From positions 580,594 to 644,593 of the forward strand of contig JACBWW010000052.1 in assembly GCA_020086605.1 (NCBI GenBank): a stretch of 64,000 nucleotides of DNA. The letters run 5' to 3'. Each line of letters opens with the position of its first letter. Position 1 is the first letter of the stretch. The notes below the pieces were generated by a model, which was not told the DNA's origin, did no database searches, and saw only the letters and a list, made by a program, of their open reading frames with translations. The position numbers and the translations under genes were made by a program. Positions 11,367 through 24,421 of the stretch are shown here, one piece after another. The DNA comes from Lanius collurio (lineage: Eukaryota; Chordata; Aves; Passeriformes; Laniidae).

Positions 11367-14300
11367 AAGATACAGGTGCTTTTTAGTGCCATGAATGTTG
11401 TTTCCCATGGTATAGTCTTAAATTTGAGAGTCCTAATTTCAGTAAGGAATTTACTGTCTAAAGTGAGTTAGGCAGGAGCTGGTCATGTGGGAATATCCAC
11501 GAGTTGGATTCAGGACCAGATGCATTCAGTACAGACATTTTCTAACTCAAGGTGATTACTGAAATACAGTTCAAACTTTTGAAGACCATTTCTGTCTTCT
11601 AAGTCATAACAGGAGAACATAGATATAATATTAAAAGTATCATATTAAAAATTCACAAAGTAAAACTGTTTAGCAAAGCAAGAGATAATTGTCCTGAGTC
11701 TGAGAGGACAATGCAAGACCCATCATACTTTCCTGGACTGTAGGGAACAGAGATCCTTATAATGGTCAATGACATACTATTAGCCTAAACAAAAGAAGGA
11801 ATTTTTGACAGAATACACTGTACCTGTATATATATATAATGGAAACACCATGATTCTTCCTCAGCTGAAACTATTAGGAATGGCTGACTCACTGCAGCTA
11901 TTTCCTGGTATAAATTATACATAGCATAATATTGGCAAACTCTATTGAGGCCATTACATTATCATGAGACAAATTGTATTTTGCTGTTACTATCAGATCT
12001 TTATTTGGTTGCGTAGAGGGTTTACTCTTTGGTAAAGGTACTCTTCAGCTTTTTAAAGCCACTTGGTTACTTTGAAGCACAAATCTAAATGGCTTTTCAT
12101 CTTATTAGCACCCATCTAGAATTATTTTAATGAGAGCAAGGAATAGTCTCAGGCAATTTCAGCAGTCTTTCTTCTGTATCTTAGTCCATAAACACATGTT
12201 AATTAGTGTGTATAGCAACCTACAAACATTTTCTTGTGAAATAAACGAAGAACAAGTTAGAATGAAAACAATTAAAGTTTGCACTAAATTGTACAAATCT
12301 TTCAAGGGTACACACACCGCTGGCATCACACAGCACTGGCAATACACTTCAAAACTTTTTCTTGGGACAGATTTTTAAAAAAGGAACAAACAACAGAACA
12401 CAGAAACTTATTTTCAACAAAATTCAAGGGCTACACTTTTGCTTCAAGTCTCTTCCTGAAAAAAAAGCAGGACATAAGCCAGATTCTTCTATCAATAGGC
12501 AGATTAGAAACACCACTTCAGGGACTGTCTTCACCTTTAAAAATATAAAGTTACAAATAATCTGAGGATACTATACAAGACAGGGGTAAATCACTTTCTC
12601 GTCTAGCTTCTTGCACTTGTATAAGTGGTCTGAGATTGTTTCCTCTCCTCCATGTGTGTGGCGTTTGTGTTTTTTAATTTTCTTTTGCAGATGTACTTCT
12701 TCAGTGGACTTTAAGATTCTACTCTGTATTGCAGGATTTGGTCCCAGGCAGCTTCACGCTACTTTTTAACATCATTAATATACATGAGCACTCTTCACCT
12801 ATGTACAAAAATGTGATGGACCATGTACAATGACTCAGCTCTCAGGATCTAGAAAGAAGTGTTTTCCCTGAGCAAGGTATGTAAACTTTCACTATGGAAA
12901 CTGCCAGACTGTGGGCAATGACAGCAGAAATCATTCCAACAGATTTAGAAATGCACCTTTGGATCCTCTGCCTTACTCCTCTCCTTTTCTTAAAACACAG
13001 CATTGAGTAGTTACAGAAATTTTATGTGAGGATCTGGCTCCTATGAAAGTCTCATGAATTAACAATGTAGGACATGAGCTGTACCTGTAAGAAATATACA
13101 GCCTCCATGTTTATAAATCAATACAATATTTTCTATAGACTATATGCATAAGATCAAGATTCCACATTATGTCTAGACTTCTGAAGTGATACTAAATGGC
13201 TTGTCACAGCTCCAAAACAGTGTACTATACTTCACAGCACCACAGTGTGTGATTCTGTGAGAGTTCTGGATTCTTGCCAAAGCAAAAATGATGTAAGTTA
13301 AATATAGCATATTCACTTGCATAAGCCTGTAATTTTTAGTGAACAATATAATCATAATTCTATCCCTCTGACCAGAACTAATATACAATTAGATATATTT
13401 CTTTGTAAAATCCACAATGTCATCTACAGAATCAAGAGTGCAACTCCTCCTTGCATCCTAGAAAACCTCCATACTCAATTAAAGCACCTGGTAGTCTAAA
13501 GTCTCTTTTATCTCCCATTTTTCTTTATCTGGCATGTTTATTACAGTATTACACAGATATATCCTTTCCTTTTTCTGTTTCGTTACTGAATGTTCCACTG
13601 TGTTTTATACCCAGCACACACTATAAATCACCTGGGGAAAATATGCATAAAGACTGGGTTCATCCAAGATTTCCTCTCTCCCCTAAGCACTCAGCACCTT
13701 ATTCCTTGATGAAGCATAGCAGAACATCTGTGGTGGCCTTCACTTGGATGTGCTTTGACAAATTTTCATTAAAACAGTGACTCAATAAAAATGCTGCTTA
13801 TCTTAATAAAGCTCTTTGAAGCTTTGCAAATTTGCAGCTAATACTTTTTAATGTCATTACAGCATTAATAATCTGTGCCTAAAGAGCAACAAAACTTTAG
13901 ATTGTTCTGGTTTAGAAAAGAAGCTTCACAAACCCATAATTTTCTTGTGACTCAGCTTTAATGCACTATTAATAGATACACGAGCAGGGGAGCTGTATGA
14001 TACCATGGATTTATGATGAATCCTCTTTAAAGTATCTTGTTTCAGAGATTACTTATAAAACTAATGAAAACTGAGTTGTGAATAATAATCATACTCAAAT
14101 AAATGGGACTGATCATCAGAAAATGAGTAAGATCCTTACTACATGAAGTATTTCTGCTCCCTTTGGCAGACTAAAATTTTTCACCTTGTGGAAAAAGAAG
14201 ACATTACAATGCCTGTAAGCAAACCAACATAAATCCTTAACTGAATTCTCCACTGATATATGTTTCTCCAAATACTATCTTAGAAAACATTTGTCATTTT

Positions 14301-15505
14301 AGGCTACATATGGGTTTTGAGACTATTGCTTGTTAAAGACATTCCCAGTAACACCATTCTGAAACAAACTAATACTTACTGGAATCTCAGTAATGCCAAT
14401 TTAAGGTCAGCATGTAGGGAAGCAACCATAAACCCAGGATTCCAAGATTTAGTCTTTTAGAGTAAACAAGCCATAAACATCCATGTTCAACATCTGCTTG
14501 TGATCCAATAGTCTAAGCTGGCTGGAATATCTAGACAAGAAACCTGAAAAAATCAGACCAATGTTTTGAAATTATGACAAAACAGAAAATGTGGTAGAAG
14601 CACATTTCCTAACAGAAACCATAAGTGACTTCATTACAACTTCAAAGATTCATTCTCACATGAATTTATGTAAATGCATTCACATACTGATGAATTTCTG
14701 GAGTCTTATTAATTTTAGCAATTCAATATTTCTCAGAGTTGTTAAGAAAATAATTTTTCACTATTCTAGGATTAATTCTGAAGATCCATGGCATATGAAC
14801 CATCTTGTCTGACTCTCCAGGAACATATTAAATACTTTTTTTTTTTTGGTTCATCCATCACAAAAGGAAAATAAAAATCAGTGCTTGCTGTCACTGTGGT
14901 ACACATATACAGTACCATCCTAATGTTTTGGTGAGTTTGAAGTAAAAGAGACAAGAATAAAACTCAAAAAGCACCTATGAAAGCATTTTCCACTTACTGC
15001 TCACTAATGCTATAGATCCTCATCTGTTCTGCTAAAGCACATGCAAAACTTTGTGGCTGTTACAGTTTAACTACTGTTACTCAAACCAGTGCTTCTAAAA
15101 ATGCTATTGCTTGACCACTCATATTGAGACTTCTTATAAAAGGCCCTGAGAACATACTGAGCACCTTCCTTCTATAAAGAACATATCCTCAAAATGCCTA
15201 AAAATATTTCAAAATCTACATCCAAGAGAAATAGCATTTTTATTAGCATTGACCTAACACTTCATTATGCATGCTTTTTCAGGCATTCAAATGAAAGTAA
15301 CGGGCCTATGTATAATTAATTTCTAATATAAATCTATAATCAGCATCAGTAAATTTAAAAATCAAAGTTGTCTGTCTGTGATCATTTAACTGCATAGTAC
15401 AATCTACCTGTTATCTACAAGATGTCCTTAGCTTTTTATTGGGTCTGGTTTTCATCTCTATGATCAGTTCTACTCAGTTTATGATTTTTCTGTAGTTTGT
15501 ATACA

Positions 15506-15553
15506 GTTACATTTTACAAACTCACTTATACAAGTGAGTTTATTAAATGTAAC
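15506..15553. repeat. 22-bp-stem inverted repeat with 4-nt loop
   Basis: The left arm (15,506-15,527, starting GTTACATTTT) pairs with the right arm (15,532-15,553, ending AAATGTAAC) with about two mismatches around the loop ATAC. The loop is too small for a typical pre-microRNA. A remnant of a foldback or MITE-like element is possible. Confidence 0.8.
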
Positions 15554-16449
15554 AAAATTACAAAGGATCTCAAAATGGGTGGAGAAAGTTTATGCAATTT
15601 TCACAAAGAAAGTGAGAGGGTGATGACAATGATCCAAAAAGAATCTTTCCATGCTTCCAGCCTAAGTTAAATCAAGGTTTTATGGAGCTAAGTGAAGGTG
15701 AGTACCACTTTAGAACTGCAGTACTAGGTTTTCAGAATAAGGACACTAAGAGAGGCCTTATGGAAACGAGCTCTGTGATGTTGATTGCATAGCCATTTTT
15801 AACATTCATATGAAAAAGTCAACAGACAATATGTTAAGAAAAATCTGCTATAGTCTGGGCAACAGAGCAGGCTTCTTTCTTGTTTGTTAAACTAAAATAA
15901 GAAGTTTAGCTAGTTTACAGCCTGGATTTACATGTGGTGCATGGCAACACTTGTCCTCCCAGATGGCGTAATTTGGCACACATTTTTGAACATGGAAGCA
16001 CACAGTATTTGAAAACCATTAACTCCCAAAGTACCAAATGCATTTTATTTTCTGACCTGGACACTCATGTCTTAACATTTAATACTTACCAGCCTGCCAC
16101 TTTATCTCACAGCATGGTCATACCTGAAATATCAAGGTCAGCATGGATTGAGAAAAAATGTCAGCAAGAAAACCTTCACATTAGTGGTAATATAGCTATG
16201 ATTCTACTCATTTAGGATCAGAATCTTAAAAAATTATATTGAAACACAAGCATCTTGTAGACATACACATTACTTGAGCAAATGTCTGTTTATCTTTGTA
16301 GAAAGTATATTGGTGCCGCAGGACTCAGTCGGCTCGGGTGATTTCTACAGTTCAAGGCAGCTCCTGAAACGTGCAGTTTATTTGCAAGGGTCATGGATGC
16401 AGGAGCTCTGCTTAAGCTGCCAGCCACAGCTTAGAGCATGCCCCAGAGA

Positions 16450-16512
16450 GAGCGAGAGGGAGAGAGTGTAAGAGAGAGAGCGTAAGAGAGAGAGAGAGAG
16501 AGAGAGCGTAAG
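16450..16512. repeat. (GA)n tract in LTR family A
   Basis: GA dinucleotides interrupted by CGTAAG units. It lies within the R/U5 region of the LTR. The matching tract at 59.25-59.40 kb is longer and more diverged. Confidence 0.85.
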
Positions 16513-16740
16513 AGACCTAAAAGTCTAGTTACATAATATTATATCTCTTCCTATACTGAATATGGTAATAGTACAACATCCAATCAGTAGAAGACAGAAG
16601 TCCTTATAGAATATACATACAACCTATCAAAACTACTACATTACCATACCATGTTACATTTTAACTCCTAAAAACTACTTTCTAAAACTACTTTTTTCTT
16701 CCCTGCCACACTGGCAGGGTTTCTCTGACCCTTGGACTTT

Positions 16741-16842
16741 TCTGTTTGCTGAAGTATCCTCTTCTTTGCTAAAGACATTGTTCAATCAAGATCTGTTTGC
16801 TGAAGCATCCTCTTCTTTGCTGAAGACATTGTTCAATCAAGA
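16741..16842. repeat. 51-bp tandem duplication in U3
   Basis: Two copies (16,741-16,791 and 16,792-16,842) beginning TCTGTTTGCTGAAG differ by only two bases. The sister LTR at 59.6 kb has a single copy. Enhancer duplications of this kind are common in retroviral U3 regions; that this one acts as an enhancer is inference. Confidence 0.9.
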
Positions 16843-17019
16843 GGGATTCTCCTTCAGCTGGCTAGCTCATTGTTTTTTGGTTGTACAGTAACTAACAGCT
16901 TGGTATCTTATATCTCAAAGCTAGCTTTCATTTCTATTTCGCTTACAGGTTTTATATTTTCAGAATCTTTTGCCAAGCAGTCATATTTATAAGGTTTCCT
17001 TATTTCATCCTCCCCAACA

Positions 17020-18053
17020 ATCTTGAGATTATACACAACAATATCACACTTCTCTATCCCATAGACTTTGAGTTGAAGACAAAACAGGCACCAGGTTTGA
17101 CTTCATCATTCTACTCTATTTTAAATCACTATTGAAATTGTTGGGAAGTGTTTTAATCTCTTAAAAATTAACATTTTAGGGGATACTAAAATATTACAGT
17201 CATTATCCATAAAAATGCAATTAAATCAGAGACCCTGTTACATTAGGCTTGCTCCATCTCCTTGAAAATATTGTTCTGTGCTGAACTCCATGAGATCTTA
17301 CTTCAGTGTTGTAGCATGAAGGACCAAAATTTGGTACTGAGGAAGCATCCAAGGCTTTGACATTCACATTTTATGGTGAAAGAGCTACACTGAAAGTATA
17401 AAAAACTAATTTTTGATGAATTTTCCGTATTTTGACTGAAAAATGAGTCTCAGAACATTGGGCTTGCATGTAAGGGACCACCAACACTGAGCTGGCAGAC
17501 ACTGCTCTGGATAAAGGCAAAGCATTGCCAAAACCAGAGCTCATTCCAGTGAGAAACACAAATAATGAAGCAGACACCTTAAATTATTGCAATTTATAAG
17601 CTACTCTTGTTAAAAAAAAAAAAGTTCAAATGCTTAGGAGTGGCTTGTAAATTAATTACCATGGAGAAAGCTCATTTATTCATTAATCATTGTCAGCCAC
17701 ATCAAGGATCAAATTGGTAGAAAAATTACTATCTCTACAAGAAAGTTTTACAGTTAACCAGAAGGACATAATTTGTAAAAAATATGTACAAGTGGCCTAC
17801 ATTATTACAAAACAGGGAAAACAAATGTAGTGAAATATCAGCAGAATATACAGATCTGCAACAGGAGATTTAACGAAGACTTGGATCCTGAGGCTTTGCC
17901 TTACGTTTGGGTCATTCCATGCAAAACACACAATTCCCCTAACTAAAACTTTTCTTTGATTGAGCAACTCTTAATGGCATTTTCTAGTACCTCATACTGT
18001 ACCCATCTCATACTTTGTAGGGCACTGTTTTAGGTCTCTCTCCTTTACTCGGT
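17020..18053. other. non-coding DNA between two LTRs
   Basis: No coding signature or recognised repeat seen. Confidence 0.55.
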
Positions 18054-19245
18054 TGTAGTGGGTTGAATCTGAGTTGATAGACAGATTTTTAGACCAATAA
18101 CGCTTCTCACGATTTACACATTTAAACCACACAGAAAGGTGGGAGTTCCTCTTGTTCCAGCCTGCCTGAGGGAGGTGGGGGCGGCCTCAGAGCCTCTGGG
18201 CCCTGCCGGGCCGGGCCAAAGCCCTGGCCCCCTTCCCCTCTTCCTGATGCCGCAGCACGGACTCTGGGTCACTGGGGAAGGAGTCACCCCAGAGCCCAGG
18301 CAGCTAAACTCAGCCATGGACTGCTAGACAGCTGGACCCAGCCATGGACTGGCACACAGCTGGAATCTTTCCAGAGCAGCTTCTTGGGACCGGCAGGTCG
18401 AAGCCCCTTTCTCCACAGGGAGCCGGTGGGAGTCAGCGGGAGCCTCCTTTCTGCAGCCAGCAGCACAAAAAGAGCAAGGCTTTCTTCACCATAAAGCCTG
18501 AAAAAGAACATTCTTCAACATAGAGGTTTCAGAGTCAGAGAGAGAGTAAGCCATGTGAGACGGAGCTGGAAATGGCAATGGAGAAAAGGGGCGGTGCCGT
18601 GTTCCTCGCGCGTAGCTTAAAAATACTTCTTGCATGTGGTGGTAAGAAACTGTAATATCTCAAACTGTTTGTCTCTTTAATCCATTTGAAGTGCATGGGG
18701 GGATGGAAGACTTACATGTGGGCCGTGAAGTTTGTAAAGAGAGAGTGTCTATGCCAAGATATGTATAGAAGCAGTGAGAGGCTTTTAAGGATTTGTAGCA
18801 GAAAAAGCCTTTGTGTTCAGGCCAAAATGACCCATCCTTAAAAAGATTGATAACCACGTGTGATGGCCCAGGTGTGGCAGTGTGAAAAAACTGATATTTT
18901 TCCATAGAAGAGATGTATTACACCACAGCAGATTGTTTCTTTCCGGGCGAGTCTGTTGTTGGGGGCAGCTTAGGAAACCATGTGAACAAGAAGAAGAAAC
19001 CCTTTTTCCTTAAGCATAAGAGAGAGACTCTTCAAGAACTGCAACACTGACTAGAATCCTATGTTGTGTTATCCTTTGTGCTAGTTAAAAAGGAAGAGTA
19101 AAGCGCTGAGAAGAAGGGAGCAGGGGGGAGGGTGTGTGTGTTTTAATTTCTTGTTATATCTTTTAACTTTTAATTGTTAGTAATAAAACTTTTTCCTTGT
19201 GCTGCAACTGTTTAAGTTTGAACCTGTTTTTTGCCTCGCAGCTAT
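18054..19245 (+). mobile_element. LTR-type element, + orientation
   Basis: It begins TGTAGTGGGTTGAATC, typical in my judgement of songbird ERV LTRs. It then passes through a GC-rich block (18,150-18,470) and a TTAAAAATA TATA-like box (about 18,617). It ends with an AATAAAAC polyadenylation signal (about 19,182) followed by a GT-rich stretch and CTCGCA. No retroviral gene lies inside. The ends are approximate, and no exact target duplication was found. The GC-rich part should not be read as a host CpG-island promoter. Fragments of the same family appear near 53.1 kb. Confidence 0.65.
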
Positions 19246-22200
19246 CTAGTTTTCCTCAATATTTTCTTATTTTGTTTTCCTTATAAAATAACTGATATTT
19301 TAGATGCTTGAAGCTTAGTTGTGTCAAACCACAACATCGGTACATTATTGTCAGAATAACCTGATTGCTTTTAAACTTTCACATGTCACATTTCCTTAGA
19401 ATTAAGAAACCAGTTCAGAAATTATTTGTAGTAAAGGGAAATGAAAGTGTCATCATAAAATTCCTTAGGAAACCTGGATAAATATCTCACAGGGCATCTA
19501 GGCAGCTTTCAGTAAAGAAACAGAAAAAAAAAATGTACCAATGTGATGAATTTCTGGTTATTGTTAATTTGTAATGTAAGAAAGGCAGCATTCTGGTACC
19601 TCAACTACCATCTGCATTTCCATTACTAAATACATCTTTCCAGTTTACAATCAAAACAAACAAAAGTCAATTTCAGTCTTAAGAATATTCTCCTCAAAAT
19701 CCAGATTTGACACTCTGGGAAGGTGAGAGACAGACTGCCAGAAGTATAATGGACACCCTAAGCCATTCATCAGAACAAGGAAAGTTAGAAAAACAGGTGT
19801 TAGAGTTTTAGAACAAGCTGACTGTGCAGAGATTCCAAAATATATTTACCATAGGTACATGCGATGCTTTCAAATTATGATGAGACCTCCCTGCTCCACA
19901 GTAGGAGAGAATGTGTAGGGTTGGTGTTTTGGGGGTTTATTGTTGTTTGGGGTTTTTTTTAACACTGCTGTAATATTGTCTCCCTCCAGTTTGTTTTCAA
20001 TTTAGCAGTATTAAGAGTTTGCAGTGCATCATGTTCCTAACCATTAAAACAAAAAAAAACAAACAAAAAAAAAAAAAAACAAAACAAAAAAAAAACAAAC
20101 AAAAAAACCCAAAAACCCAAACAAAACAAAACAAACAAACAAAAAAACAAAACAAAACAAAAAAAAACAAAACAAAACAAAAAAAAAATCAGGCAAATCT
20201 CACAGCAGGCTCTAGTTCAGCTGTTTTGGATGAAAGAAAGAAAGAAATATAGGTTGTCAGGGAAAGAAAAAAGTCTCTTTGATAAGTAACTTTCCTGATG
20301 TAAATTTAAACTCCTCTGAAAAAAACACCTTTTTATATATATTAAATAGGGTCATTAAATGAATTCCCATAACTATAATTGTGTGGGATTTACTGCACTT
20401 AGCCCTGTTGGCTGGGGAGAACTATGTCCATAAATACAATCATATTTATGACACTGCAAGACATGGGCCCTTTGTCAGAACTTACTGTAAGAGTGGCCAT
20501 CTCTGTTCTTTTTGAAACAAAATAAAATGCTGCATAAAACATTCTCTAATATGTTGAAAGTAGGACCTTGGCAGTATGCATTGGAAAATTAATTCAATTG
20601 ATTAAATGTTGCTTACCAGATCATGTACTTTTACTAGCAGCAATAAACAAATGTATAATTCTAAAACATATAATACAAGAGAACATAATTTTCCTAGATA
20701 TTAAGCCCTTGACCATAAAGGCACCTTCTTATGAACCATGATAGTAAAAGAAAAAATTCTAAATGTGTTTTTACCAGGAAGGAGATAGTTCTCTTGTGGT
20801 GTTTGCAGCTTTGTGTTGGAAGATATTTTATAGCAACAGTAAAAGATAAATACATTTCACATTCAAGTGAAGCAATGAAAGCAACTAGGGATAGAGTGGC
20901 AATCTTCATTCAAATTATACATAGGCTTTGTTGGTAAAATTGGTAGCTCATCTCAATTTAGTATTCAGGTACCTGTTCATAAAAACTCAAATAATCAGAT
21001 ACACATTTGGATTTTTAGAATTAGCAGCCTTTGGTTTTGCCATTTTAGTCTCACTAGAGTAAAACACAATATTGTAAGGTACTTTTCATCAAGATTCTTT
21101 AGAGCTCTCAGTATCATCTCTTGGAGTCCAGAGCCCTCTTTTCACTGCATATAGCAAGTGTGTATCAGACCTTGCTGAGCAACAATGCTCATTAGTCTTC
21201 TATCTTCAGCACAAATGCATTGAATAGTCATTTTTGGCTAATATAATTAAAGACATTTTGTTACTGTAACTGCAAAAGAATCCAGAGTAATCCTGCAGAT
21301 AGGCAAACTTGTCTTCCTCATTTTCATACATCTGCCCAAACTCTTAAGTTTTTTTTATTGTTTTGAGTTTTTTTCTTACTAGTATTGCAAACTTCCAGTG
21401 CTAAACAAAAGTCTACTTTCTCAAACAGTTATTACTGTCTTGGTAACATTTTCATCAAAAAATGCACATCAAGTCTGCCAGCAAGACAGATGAACGAGTC
21501 AAAACCAGGCAACATGCTATGTTCTTACTGCTGTCTTAAGCTGAAGAAGCTCAATTGAATTTAATACCACAATACAGATGCAAAATCTATGAAACATGAA
21601 AGTGAATTAGACCCAGTAATTTTCATGTAAAAGCACAAAGAGAAGTAAGACTCCACATTTACTTTTAATATTCATGTAAGGATGAAAAGCTTTGACTTGC
21701 AATAACATCACAGAAATTGGGGTTCCCTTTATTGCGTTATAGAACTGCATTTTCTAAGCTCTGCAGCAATGGTGATAATTCAGTTCTGGACACTTTCTGG
21801 ATGGGTTATTTTCTGAAGGAAATACTTACTACTAACTAAGCCTAGCATGCAGAGAATGAGCTCTGTGCCTCAAGAAACCACTACTAGTGGTGAGGGATAG
21901 ATTTGAAATAATTTATGAGAAAATTTAAGGCAGAGATGTTTCTCTTACATATTATTAGTTTAAGTTAAAAACCCTTTCAATATTTATTACAGAAATAGAC
22001 AACAGCTCCCCATTTTTTATTCCTCAAACACACTCTCTTTAAATGCAGAAGTGGAAGTTGGCGAGCTCTGGAGGTCATTTTATACACTGGATAATTGGGG
22101 TGTTCAGAACACCACTCTGAACAATTCGCCTTCTGAAAGCAGACAGTCCAAAGGCAGCACACTACCAAAATGTAGGCTTGTTTATGGTTTTTCACATACC

Positions 22201-22647
22201 ATGAACATTACAGACTTGGACAGAATTATCATTGCTCCACCACAGTTGAAAGACCGTTATACTGTAGTCTAACACCATATATTAATTATTTCTCACCATT
22301 AAAGATTCTCTTCATTTAAACTCTTTATTTTAAATGCATTAGCAGCATCCCAGCTGGTTATCTTTACCTTAGAGCTGCTATTCAAAAGGGATAATGCAGA
22401 ATTTCCTCACCTGTTTCTGTTCATACACGGCCTATAAAACAAATTCTAGTTTATTTGGACTGTCATGTCATAATCCTTTTTTTTTCTGAAATAAATTTTA
22501 TAGAATTGACTTTTTCATCCCATAAATCTCAGTCCTGCAGTTCAGTATTAGCAACAGACTTACGAGCCAACACACCTCTTTAGAGTCAGCAGAACTCTGA
22601 TTTTCTTAGCCACGTAAGAGCCCTGATTGCAGGATCAGGTCTGATGG
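19246..22647. other. non-coding AT-rich DNA
   Basis: No gene or LTR recognised. It includes a long A-rich simple repeat at 20.05-20.19 kb. Confidence 0.6.
20049..20189. repeat. A-rich (CAAA)n-type simple repeat
   Basis: About 140 bp made only of A and C in CAAA/CAAAA/ACCC units. The lysine-rich frame across it is a composition artefact. Confidence 0.95.
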
Positions 22648-23085
22648 TGATGTCTTGAGAGGCCACCTAAAAACAGAGACTAGACAGGAGTAAGGGAATA
22701 AAGACAGGTATTTATTTGAAAGGCTTTCAAAGGTACACTGTGGGGAGCCAGAGGCTACTGCCAAGATGGACCCCAAGATGGATGACAGATCATGAATTCT
22801 TCACACTTCTATAGGTTTGGTTCATTTGCATATCAGGGTTAATTCTCCAATTAAAGCTTCAGTTTAATGATATAATTTCCCCTCAGCTTGCCCCTCTCTC
22901 AAAGGCTTTTGGTTTATACTTTTTGGGCCTAGGATAGTCTGGGTGTCCTTGAAGAGCAGGCTTGGAGAGGCTTTTTTATGTCTACCTAGCACGAGAGAGC
23001 AGAAATTAACAGGCTACAAGAAACTTCAATTACACACTAAGCAGTACAGGATTTGAAAAAAATAAAGTTAAAACCTAAGGCATCA
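22648..23085 (-). mobile_element. solo LTR, family D, copy 1, TSD ATGG
   Basis: Exact 4-bp flanks ATGG (22,644-22,647 and 23,086-23,089) bound a 438-bp element whose minus strand starts TGATGCCTTAGG and ends GACATCA. It carries a polyadenylation signal (TTTATT on + at 22,711-22,716) and a CCTATAGAAG TATA-like box. It aligns over its full length with 37,660-38,089 in the opposite orientation. A 4-bp duplication is the size usual for gammaretrovirus-like (class I) ERVs. No internal sequence remains, so it arose by LTR-LTR recombination. Confidence 0.9.
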
Positions 23086-23089
23086 ATGG

Positions 23090-24421
23090 CTGCAAGCTAT
23101 TGATCACATATATCACTCCATTTCTGTATTTCACTGCCTTTGAACATTTTCACTGACAGGCCAATTGTTTCTGCTTCCAAGAATGAGCAAAATATCAATG
23201 CAAATGGTTTCTGCATCAGCACTCACACAAACCTACAAGGAAGCTTGAGAGATTTTTGCAACTATTGATTCAGGGACCAAATTCACCTGAACGAATATAT
23301 ATTCATTTGTGGAAGAGAACAGAAATTAATGGTGAATATCACTGAACACAACTCAGCACTTAGCTAATTGAGTATTTGTGAATAATTTAAAAAGGTATTT
23401 TTTTTACTACTTTTTTACTAGTCCTTCTGCGTGAAAATGCAGTACTCTCAGAGAGACTTTCTTTCATAATAGCAAATTGACTTCTCTCTAGAGTTCACAT
23501 TAGAAAGAAATACAGATAGTACACACCTAATCTTTTCTCTGGTCCATCTCCAATATGCTCATTTTTTAAAAATGAAATAGCACATAATAAAGAAAAAAAT
23601 GTTTAACACCTAAATTCTCAAAAAATATATTTCAGAATTAATATCTGCTTATTTAAAGGTAGCATTTTATACCTCTTGGAGCTACAGTTTTAGCCTGTCT
23701 GCACAAGTGCTGACAGCAGCTCATTGTGAAGTAAGCTTTTGTCAACAGATACGCTATTGCTCCTTTCCTTTTCTATCCCAGTCCCCTTTCTTCATACAAA
23801 CTTGTGCTCAACAAAATTTGGTAATGTCTGTACAACACATGCTCCCTTCACAGTTATGTGGGCAACACTGGAAAAATCTGAAGTAATGGTGATCATCTGA
23901 TTTCAGGGAAAAAAGAATGTATTACAATAAAGCAGTTACTGTCAGTGACCAGTAAAATCTCTTATACAGTTCTAATCCAGCCAGTTTTAAAAATCTTAGA
24001 AAATATTTTGGAAAGCGTATCAACTTAGCTCATCATCTGTCTCAGGGGAAAACCATCAGTGAATATAAAGATGCATAGAAGAGTAGGTGTGGAGTTTCCA
24101 AAGAAAAGTATTGCCTGGTAGTAAAAGCAGACAGGTAAAAGTCAACACACTTCTCCTGATATTGCTCCAGTCAATATGATAGCTACAAAACAGGCATTTT
24201 CTTCCACATAATACAAATTCAACAGGACTGCGCCTGTGGCATATGGGAATATGGCAATTTGATTGACAAACAGGGGACATTTCTATTAAAATACAGTGTT
24301 ATTGAAGTCATAATGCTATTCTGAAATATATAGTACTTGAAATACACCGTATTTGCTTTTGATGCTTTAGAAGCAGTGATACAGCTTCTACTAATGCAAT
24401 GGAGGGAAGTTGATTTCCCAG
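23090..24421. other. non-coding AT-rich DNA
   Basis: Nothing recognised beyond short domain-free open frames. Confidence 0.55.

Larger units (their letters stand above)
10037..16310. other. non-coding AT-rich DNA
   Basis: No host gene found. The segment contains a 30-nt LTR tip at 11.34 kb, a 22-bp-stem hairpin at 15.5 kb and two motif-dense stretches (10.5-11.0 and 13.8-14.06 kb). Open frames up to 109 codons (13,451-13,780) show no family signature and no codon pattern that stands out. Confidence 0.6.
16311..17019 (-). mobile_element. solo LTR, family A, copy 1
   Basis: It is highly similar along its full length to 59,128-59,849, which fixes the shared limits. On the minus strand it starts TGTTGGGGAGG and ends in CA near 16,311. 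It carries a polyadenylation signal (TTTATT on + near 16,378) and a GA-rich tract in the R/U5 region. It differs from the other copy by a 51-bp tandem duplication at 16,741-16,842. Flanks atattg/atcttg (5 of 6) might be a decayed duplication, but only if the 3' end is trimmed by 2 bp. No internal retroviral genes adjoin it, so it is a solo LTR. Confidence 0.85.

Noticed and set aside
18139..18511. CpG-rich block as a host promoter island
   Set aside because: It sits inside an LTR-type element with terminal TG and a downstream poly-A signal, so LTR origin explains it.
20019..20252. lysine/asparagine-rich 77-codon frame
   Set aside because: Pure CAAA simple repeat.
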